DNA of 20,329 nt from a virus: IMG/VR virus record IMGVR_UViG_3300044681_000254, positions 1 to 20,329 of that record; one strand, written 5' to 3'. Position 1 is the first letter of the stretch, and each line of letters opens with the position of its first letter. The translations under genes were made by a program, and so were the position numbers. Below the pieces are notes generated by a model. It was not told the DNA's origin and searched no databases. It saw only the letters and a program-made list of their open reading frames with translations. Positions 15,811-20,329 of the stretch are shown piece after piece.

Positions 15811-17904
15811 TTAGCGTAGAATTATCTGACCCTTTCTGAAAAACTTCTTCTCTGTGAAGTCTGATTTGGGCTTTGGAGGCTTATGCCCTTGTGCTGCAAG
15901 CAACGCCAAACCGCTTGATATAGACAAGTCAAATTTTGTTCGGTCATCCACCTTAAAGTTTATCCAATCTTCTAGCGTTCTGTCTAAATACATTTTGCCA
16001 AACTCAAGTGTCTGTTCATTGAGCCCAACGTGTGCGTGGATATACGCTTCAATAGATTGCGCATGCGCTTGGATAACATCCTGTGAGTTTGATGGTATTC
16101 CTTTTGTTTTTGTCTTCACCCCAAACCCTGAGCCAAGATGTTCAGGGCGGTCGAGAAGCCAGTCTTGATAACCCCTTGATTCAAAGTACCTTGCTATGCC
16201 GTACTTGTTGTTTTCAATTAACAGCGGATACCCGTAAAATTTTGCAGCCATCAGTACGTCTTCGTAAAAGATTTTTGCAAGCGGTGGCCGTGACGCATAC
16301 TCCGCAACAAACATATTACTTGGGTGCGCCATGTTGAATTTGTTGTACATGTGGCAAGCACCTTTAGAACCTCTGCCGTCTACGGTCGCATCAATGTCAT
16401 AGGAGTCAACTCCCCCACAGCCAAGCCATGAGTTCTCAGGCTTGTTCTTATTTCGCAATTCCGCCGGAGGTAGCCACGCGATTCTCCACCGGCCTTCTGT
16501 GCTTGGGCTAAAGACCACCTCGGTGTCGGCCACGCCATCTTTCCAAACAAAGTTTCCAATAACAATCGGAGACGGAAACAAGTCTTGGTTATACTGAATC
16601 TGCTCGTATATCTTCTGAACGTTAAACAGAGACGCCTTAGAACTGTCTCGAAATGCTTCCGCTGTTGTGAATGGGAACTGGCGAATGACTTCGTTTAATT
16701 CATAAGAGTCGTCCACAAGGGCCTTTCTCTCGTTCTTTAAGAATGACTTTGCCCCAGACGAAACCGTTCCGCCATCAATGCTTAGAACTTCTTTCTCTGG
16801 GTCTTCCACTACCGGCATTCCGTAAGCGTCAAAGAATCCCTCTAGCGCGTCGTATGCGGGTATGAAGATGGAGTACAGTCCACTCTTAGTTCTTCCGTTT
16901 TCGTTTCTCTCTAGCGGGTTGCTCGCGTCGTAGAGGTCGCGGTACTGCCTGCCCCCTCTGTCGAGTGGATTGACCGTGCTACCGACCAGAGCCTTTCCGA
17001 CAATCTTCCTACCCACAAGAAGACATGTCCTGTGAATTCGCCATGACTCTCTAATGTCTGATGGCTTTTCCCATTTGCCTGCTTCATCTAAATAAAGTAT
17101 ATGAAGTTTCTCCCCGTCGTATGCGTTGTTGGTTGTGTTCTTCCAGTTGATTACCGTGTTAAGGGCTTCTCCTTTTTGAGCCGTTTTGTTCTTCTTGGTA
17201 ATTCTTTTTGATGGCTCTCGGAACGCCAACTCCATGCGAGGGTTGGTGGTACCGTCCTGGATTGGCTTGAAGAAGAACGGAAGGGACTTATAGATAGGGA
17301 CAACCTTCTTCATGAAGATGTTCTCCTGTGCATCGGAACCCGTCTTTGACATAATTCCCAACAGTTTGTCCTTCACTTGTGTGGCCTCGTTGACAAGGAC
17401 AGAGGCTGACATATTGGTATACCCCGAGCGTCGACACTTGACATACACCTGGCCCAGTGACCTTGGGTCTACTGTGCAAGCCTCAAGGTGTAGAAAAAGT
17501 TGGCGCTGAAAGTCGAGGTAGTCTGGATATCCAATATCAATCTTTGACCACTGTAGGAAAAAGTAATGGTTTCCGGTGATGTAAGTTGGTACGCCATTGT
17601 TGTAGAACCATACTCCATTTCTTCGTCTTTGATATTCCCTGCTAATATAGGACGTGTATTTTTTCCTAAACTCCTCAGGCATAGATGCCCAGTCCTCCAT
17701 GGATGCCACCTTGCGTAGTTCTTCTGGCAGTTCAAGACGCCTCCATCTTTGGTCCTTCTTCGGGAGTGAAGCAAACAGAATATCCTTTTCTGGAACGGCC
17801 GGAAGTTGAACCAAAAGACCAGACAGTTCAATCACTTCTCCCTGCGTAGAGTCGGGGCAAATGTTGACAACAATCTCGTCTTCGATTTCTAAAAGTCCAG
17901 CCAT
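15811..17904 (-). CDS. terL: Terminase large subunit, TerL (697 aa)
   Basis: The DNA-packaging motor ATPase and headful or site nuclease. The ATPase half shows a Walker-B-like LHILYLDEA with D273-E274 and a P-loop position KCRRSGYTNMSAS (156-168), where the usual GK[ST] Lys is Tyr (GYT); an Arg pair sits just before it. A likely coupling motif is GSTVNPLDRGG (308-318). The C-terminal RNase-H-like nuclease has D500 in GCGGVDSYDID, E564 in LLIENNKYG and D659 in KFDLSISSGLALLA, giving the three expected acidic residues. 697 residues is within the range of the large terminases of Bacteroidota phages. The start is ATG at 17904; only 27 nt separate it from the plus-strand lipoprotein gene. Packaging genes leading into portal and capsid is the standard order. 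Confidence 0.93.
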   Translation of the reverse strand: MAGLLEIEDEIVVNICPDSTQGEVIELSGLLVQLPAVPEKDILFASLPKKDQRWRRLELPEELRKVASMEDWASMPEEFRKKYTSYISREYQRRRNGVWFYNNGVPTYITGNHYFFLQWSKIDIGYPDYLDFQRQLFLHLEACTVDPRSLGQVYVKCRRSGYTNMSASVLVNEATQVKDKLLGIMSKTGSDAQENIFMKKVVPIYKSLPFFFKPIQDGTTNPRMELAFREPSKRITKKNKTAQKGEALNTVINWKNTTNNAYDGEKLHILYLDEAGKWEKPSDIRESWRIHRTCLLVGRKIVGKALVGSTVNPLDRGGRQYRDLYDASNPLERNENGRTKSGLYSIFIPAYDALEGFFDAYGMPVVEDPEKEVLSIDGGTVSSGAKSFLKNERKALVDDSYELNEVIRQFPFTTAEAFRDSSKASLFNVQKIYEQIQYNQDLFPSPIVIGNFVWKDGVADTEVVFSPSTEGRWRIAWLPPAELRNKNKPENSWLGCGGVDSYDIDATVDGRGSKGACHMYNKFNMAHPSNMFVAEYASRPPLAKIFYEDVLMAAKFYGYPLLIENNKYGIARYFESRGYQDWLLDRPEHLGSGFGVKTKTKGIPSNSQDVIQAHAQSIEAYIHAHVGLNEQTLEFGKMYLDRTLEDWINFKVDDRTKFDLSISSGLALLAAQGHKPPKPKSDFTEKKFFRKGQIILR

Positions 17905-17931
17905 TTAAAATATTTACACTAAATTAACATT

Positions 17932-18084
17932 ATGAAAAGAATCGCACTACTACTAGCAATTGGACTCACTGGCTGCTCTGCTGTTGGTCCGAAGTTTTCG
18001 TCAGTAAATACTTGCGGCTACTCCGATTGCAACATCATGACCGTTCACACACACACAACTCTAGAAGGACTATACGGATTCTAA
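17932..18084 (+). CDS. Small phage-encoded lipoprotein (50 aa)
   Basis: A short plus-strand gene reading ATG at 17932 to TAA at 18084. The start MKRIALLLAIGLTGCSAVG is a textbook lipoprotein signal: two basic residues, a Leu/Ile/Ala core and the lipobox L12-T13-G14-C15, so C15 would be lipidated, leaving a mature part of 36 residues. The mature part has two further Cys (C28, C33), a TVHTHTT segment and no acidic residues after C15, so it lacks the Bacteroidota surface-export signal and probably stays facing the periplasm. It lies antisense to the terminase module with no clear promoter; a weak TTGACA/TCTAAA-like pair exists inside the terminase start. A role as an outer-membrane spanin (Rz1-like) or an envelope moron is possible; nothing in the sequence decides between them. 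Confidence 0.6.
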   Translation: MKRIALLLAIGLTGCSAVGPKFSSVNTCGYSDCNIMTVHTHTTLEGLYGF

Positions 18085-18108
18085 TTCCAGTAGATGAATA
18101 CCCATTCG

Positions 18109-18405
18109 TCATTTTGAATACTGTTCTGCAAATCCTCCTGCATAGTCTCGGTCTTCTTTGAGTTCGTCATTGTTTTTGAGAGTTTTGATTATTGAATCTA
18201 AGCGCTCTCTTTCTACAATGAGTTCCTTTGCATCTACCGCTGTTTGTTTGATAGCCTGCAATTCCGCCTTGCGCTGAGAGCCGCTAAGGTCTTGGTCTAC
18301 AGGTTTCCGAATTTCCTGTATCATATTTTCTATGGCTATTTGCATAGCCTCCATAAGTAGTGTTGCCGTATGTACATTGTCATACTTCTTCTGGGACTTT
18401 GGCAT
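18109..18405 (-). CDS. Small helical protein upstream of TerL, possible TerS
   Basis: A 98-residue protein, nearly all helix-forming, starting MPKSQKKYDNVH and containing a long charged heptad-like stretch (about residues 45-80, with ELQAIKQTAVDAKELIVERERLDSIIKTL). I start it at the ATG at 18405, which overlaps the co-chaperonin gene by 26 nt; an upstream ATG at 18468 would overlap it by 89 nt and adds a segment that looks unlike a start. It is the gene before TerL in transcription order, only the oppositely oriented lipoprotein gene lying between, so a small-terminase role (DNA recognition, helical oligomer) is the natural guess. No helix-turn-helix is evident, so this remains a positional inference. 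Confidence 0.5.
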   Translation of the reverse strand: MPKSQKKYDNVHTATLLMEAMQIAIENMIQEIRKPVDQDLSGSQRKAELQAIKQTAVDAKELIVERERLDSIIKTLKNNDELKEDRDYAGGFAEQYSK

Positions 18406-19024
18406 AGATATGTTGCAAGTAAACTCGATATAATTTTTCTCCATCCACCTCCATGATGTAATCGGCATTCTTCATAAAGAACACCTTGTCGCCTTCGTGT
18501 AGGCCCAAGTCTTCTAGTTTCTTGGAACCGTACCGAATGTATCCAAACTGATTGTAGTCCTTATCCTTTTGAACAATCTCAAGGATGTCACTCTTCAGTT
18601 CGGCTTCCTGCTCTGCTGGCGTTAGGAATATCCACTCGCCAAGTATTTTCACTTTGCCCGTCTTTTTGCTTTTGTAAGCGTACGCCTGGCAGACCCATGG
18701 GTCATCTCCGCCATCGTAAGTGACGTAATACAAGTCGTCGTCATCGTATATCCACTGTCCCCTTCGGGACCCTGCTTCTTGAATCTGACCACCCTTGTAC
18801 ATTAGGTGATTTCCACCTAAAACAACGTGATGATGAAAGTACAAAGTATCGCCTATTTCTACGCCCGTGGGGTACTTCTCTGGCACGCCCACAACCTCGC
18901 CTTCGAACGCCCTGTGTTGGAACTCGTTAAAGCGATTATCTAAAAAAACTTCAACACCGTTAACGACAATTGTCTCCTTTACCGGCTCCGGGATTCGGAC
19001 TATAAAGTACTTCAGTGGTCTCAC
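18380..19024 (-). CDS. Tandem GroES-like co-chaperonin (214 aa)
   Basis: A co-chaperonin-like protein that appears to hold two GroES folds. Domain 1 (about 1-120): RPLKYFIVRI (compare RPLHDRVIVK in GroES), a long mobile-loop-like section with NGVEVFLDN (22-30), EGEVVGVP (41-48; compare RGEVLAVG), then VEIGDTLYFHHHVV (55-68; compare VKVGDIVIF). Domain 2 (about 125-214): EWIFLTP (130-136), GYIRYG (161-166), LHEGDKVFFMKN (175-186) and DGEKLYRVYLQHIYAKV (194-210; compare NEEVLIMSESDILAIV). Fused double GroES domains are known in chloroplast Cpn20; phage co-chaperonins such as T4 gp31 have one. It should assist the host GroEL in folding capsid protein. The start is GTG at 19024, overlapping the upstream stop by 1 nt (TAGTG). 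Confidence 0.7.
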   Translation of the reverse strand: MRPLKYFIVRIPEPVKETIVVNGVEVFLDNRFNEFQHRAFEGEVVGVPEKYPTGVEIGDTLYFHHHVVLGGNHLMYKGGQIQEAGSRRGQWIYDDDDLYYVTYDGGDDPWVCQAYAYKSKKTGKVKILGEWIFLTPAEQEAELKSDILEIVQKDKDYNQFGYIRYGSKKLEDLGLHEGDKVFFMKNADYIMEVDGEKLYRVYLQHIYAKVPEEV

Positions 19025-19578
19025 TATTCTCTCTTTAAGTGCATAGTGTCAACCCCAGAAGGTGGGGCATTCCAAACGTTAATCGCTATAGCGGAACGCA
19101 CCCCACGTGTGACGGGTGTGACGCGGTGAGAGTGGCCGCCTGCGTCAAATATGATTAGGCGATTGAACTTTGGCTGAATCACTTCAGGCTCTTTGTTTAC
19201 TCCGTTAGAAAAAATTTCCAAACGACCGCCATCAATGTCGAGTGGTACGGGGTAAAATACAGAACCAACCCTAGGGCCAACAACCTCTCCGGTCTTTTCC
19301 CAAAGCGGTTCGTCTTTGTCGGTGTGCATACTTAGTCCCGGCTGATGGCCCTCGCCATGCTGGTTGGTCCAGTACTCAAATCCGGAAGTGCTCAACGGGC
19401 TGTGAGGGCTTCTTTCTCCCCACACATATTCTATCAGCCTCTTTTTCAGTGTGTTAGCCGGACTATTCCAAAAGCCGTTCCACCAATAGTATGTTCCGTT
19501 GTTTGCAAAGAAGGTCTTGTCTGACGCTATTTGAGCCAGCAAGCCTTCATCTTTGATGAAGTCGTCTACAATAATCAT
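19024..19578 (-). CDS. Fe(II)/2-oxoglutarate oxygenase (184 aa)
   Basis: Another small 2OG oxygenase. Iron ligands are H85-T86-D87 (LSMHTDKDE) and H151 in HSHRVTPVTRGVR, with R161 as the 2-oxoglutarate anchor in GVRSAIAINVW. GGRLEIFSN (117-125) and RLIIFDAGGHSHR (140-152) are the expected strands before the distal His. The opening MIIVDDFIKDEGLLAQI is the usual N-terminal helix entry of such proteins, and YYWWNGFW (30-37) suggests an aromatic substrate pocket. It is coupled to the gene before it (ATGA overlap) and to the co-chaperonin after it (TAGTG), in the early part of the operon and far from the collagen system. Substrate unknown; PKHD-like proteins of phages are often found near nucleotide or virion genes, so no substrate is assigned. 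Confidence 0.83.
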   Translation of the reverse strand: MIIVDDFIKDEGLLAQIASDKTFFANNGTYYWWNGFWNSPANTLKKRLIEYVWGERSPHSPLSTSGFEYWTNQHGEGHQPGLSMHTDKDEPLWEKTGEVVGPRVGSVFYPVPLDIDGGRLEIFSNGVNKEPEVIQPKFNRLIIFDAGGHSHRVTPVTRGVRSAIAINVWNAPPSGVDTMHLKRE

Positions 19579-19814
19579 TCAAAATCACAATCGTGTTCAA
19601 TTAAACATGGCATATCGTCAACAGTCTTCCAGAGCATGATGCCCTTATCGACGTTGTAGATGTATACAAGGTAGCGACGAATACCGTATTTAGCAAACGT
19701 TCGCTCGTCCATGACAATTGAATCAACAACTGCGTCTCCTGCTTTCTGTCCAACGAAGTACGCCATTGCATCCTTGGGGTTTTGCCCAATGATAATCTTT
19801 CTAATTAATTCCAT
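19575..19814 (-). CDS. Hypothetical 79-aa protein
   Basis: Not recognised. A compact soluble protein with NPKDAMAYFVGQKAGD (12-27), an ILV-rich stretch (VVDSIVMDE), YGIRRYLVYIYN (43-54) and an acidic Cys-containing end (CLIEHDCDFE). The pattern beta-alpha-beta suggests a small alpha/beta fold. The 5' region is AAGAAGAAAAGAA before the ATG, one of the few purine-rich ribosome-site candidates in this window. Its stop overlaps the start of the following 2OG oxygenase (ATGA), so the two are co-translated, which hints at a shared pathway but not at a function. Confidence 0.6.
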   Translation of the reverse strand: MELIRKIIIGQNPKDAMAYFVGQKAGDAVVDSIVMDERTFAKYGIRRYLVYIYNVDKGIMLWKTVDDMPCLIEHDCDFE

Positions 19815-19827
19815 TTCTTTTCTTCTT

Positions 19828-19938
19828 TTAACTTCCGCAAGCCTCGCAGTCTTCGCTGTCGATAGAACACATGGGGTTTACGGGGATTTCTTCCAAGTCG
19901 TTAAGCCAGGACCCAAAGTCCGTAGTCTCTTCGCTCAT
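19828..19938 (-). CDS. Short 36-aa protein with Cys-rich end
   Basis: A small gene between the 101-aa and 79-aa genes, starting at ATG 19938 and ending at TAA. The product begins MSEETTDFGSWLNDLEEIP and ends with MCSIDSEDCEACGS. It is acidic, with three Cys in the last 13 residues (C24, C31, C34), perhaps a metal or disulfide site. It is spaced 12 nt after the 101-aa gene and 13 nt before the 79-aa gene, filling a gap of an otherwise gapless operon; that spacing and orientation, rather than any domain, are the support. Reported at modest confidence because it is short and has no recognised relative. Confidence 0.5.
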   Translation of the reverse strand: MSEETTDFGSWLNDLEEIPVNPMCSIDSEDCEACGS

Positions 19939-19950
19939 AGGTTTTGTAAG

Positions 19951-20256
19951 TTAGTTAAGGTTTAGCCAATAGTCAACAGAGCCCGAATCATCTTCGTCAT
20001 CGTCGTCGATGGAGTTCTCTATGTAACAACGCTGAACAGCGTCAATCATTGCGTCTATCTCTAACTCTGATTCGGCATTGAAACCCGCAAGAAACTCATA
20101 GGATAGGTCTTTGTCTTCCGTGTAGTCCATGGAAAACCCAAAGCAATACGTAGCCAGGAATTCTTTCTCCGCACCGTTAGCGCGAACAATATCAAGCACT
20201 TCGTCCATCTTGCTTTTAATCTCAATGAACATCTCTATGCGTTGCTTTGCTTTCAT
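19951..20256 (-). CDS. Acidic hypothetical protein (101 aa)
   Basis: Not recognised. The N-terminal half is helical and charged (KQRIEMFIEIKSKMDEVLDIV), the middle has FLATYCFGFSMDYTED, and the C-terminal third is very acidic, with IDDDDEDDSGS near residues 83-93 before a YWLNLN end. Such acidic tails can imitate DNA or bind basic proteins, but nothing proves that here. The ATG shares one base with the stop of the preceding gene (TGATG), so the genes are coupled, and the next small gene begins 12 nt after its stop. Confidence 0.6.
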   Translation of the reverse strand: MKAKQRIEMFIEIKSKMDEVLDIVRANGAEKEFLATYCFGFSMDYTEDKDLSYEFLAGFNAESELEIDAMIDAVQRCYIENSIDDDDEDDSGSVDYWLNLN

Positions 20257-20329
20257 CAGAAGGAAGTATTATAACTTCCTAAGTTAGTAATTGTGACGGT
20301 AGAATTAGTAGTGAGTTGAGCGCCTGTGC
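20256..20329 (-). CDS. C-terminal end of an unknown gene (partial)
   Basis: The minus strand is open from the window edge to a TGA at 20258-20256, giving the last 23 residues (TGAQLTTNSTVTITNLGS, then YNTSF). The Thr/Asn/Ser-rich composition looks like the end of a beta-rich structural or fibre-type protein. Its stop overlaps the next ATG by one base, which supports it being a real coding end. Confidence 0.45.
   Translation of the reverse strand, partial: TGAQLTTNSTVTITNLGSYNTSF
20261..20280. repeat. 7-bp dyad with 6-nt spacer
   Basis: AGGAAGT (20261-20267) and ACTTCCT (20274-20280) form a perfect inverted repeat around ATTATA (TATAAT on the minus strand). It lies in the last codons of the partial gene, just before the start at 20256. 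There is no T-run, so it is not a terminator; it could be an operator or an mRNA hairpin near the next ribosome site. Confidence 0.4.

Noticed and set aside
17864-17892. Sigma70-like TTGACA with a weak TCTAAA box before the lipoprotein gene
   Set aside because: The -10 is poor, it lies within the terminase coding start, and other promoters here are of the Bacteroidota type; not listed as a promoter.
18406-18468. Longer start for the gene before TerL (119 aa)
   Set aside because: It would overlap the co-chaperonin gene by 89 nt and adds a Trp/Cys-containing segment unlike the rest; the ATG at 18405 gives a modest 26-nt overlap.
20261-20280. Dyad with TATAAT in its loop as a terminator or promoter
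   Set aside because: There is no T-run for termination and no matching -35 element at a suitable distance; kept only as an inverted repeat.

Overview
The window looks like the packaging and head-assembly part of a tailed bacteriophage (Caudoviricetes) genome, probably infecting a member of the Bacteroidota. The phage assignment rests on a large terminase, a portal, a likely scaffold and a likely major capsid protein, all in order on the minus strand. The host guess rests on sequence signals: a well-formed TTG-(20 nt)-TAnnTTTG promoter of the Bacteroidota type, repeated TAnnTTTG octamers just before genes, A/T-rich start regions with few Shine-Dalgarno sites, and a Bacteroidota-looking signal peptide (…LASNAQ|S).

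Reading in the direction of transcription (right to left): 20329-18109 holds small genes (the tail end of an unknown gene, an acidic 101-aa protein, a 36-aa Cys-containing peptide, a 79-aa protein), an Fe(II)/2-oxoglutarate (2OG) oxygenase, a 214-aa protein that looks like two fused GroES-type co-chaperonin domains, and a small helical protein that could be the small terminase. Then come the large terminase (17904-15811), portal (15771-13333), a Cys-rich adaptor-like protein (13323-12925) and a 1788-aa collagen-like fibre (12925-7559). After a terminator follow three translationally coupled genes: a 2OG oxygenase, a 760-aa three-domain enzyme (GT4 glycosyltransferase, GT25 glycosyltransferase, lysyl-hydroxylase-like 2OG oxygenase), and a PKHD-type 2OG oxygenase. 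Two small basic proteins and a YANGG-motif protein follow, closed by a strong bidirectional terminator. Beyond it are a likely scaffold (1994-852) and the major capsid protein (837 to beyond the window start).

The most striking system is a collagen plus its own modification machinery. The fibre has long Gly-X-Lys-Gly tracts, the sequon used by animal lysyl hydroxylases, and the next operon encodes one polypeptide whose C-terminus closely matches the PLOD catalytic domain and whose middle matches the GT25 family (the collagen hydroxylysine galactosyltransferase family), fused to a second glycosyltransferase. The inferred job is to hydroxylate lysines in the phage fibre and add sugars to the hydroxylysines.

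Two plus-strand genes interrupt the otherwise minus-strand layout. Both encode predicted exported products (a periplasmic or secreted 133-aa protein with its own promoter and terminator, and a 50-aa lipoprotein), as expected for moron-like genes acting at the host envelope. No tRNA, CRISPR array, integrase or insertion sequence was seen.
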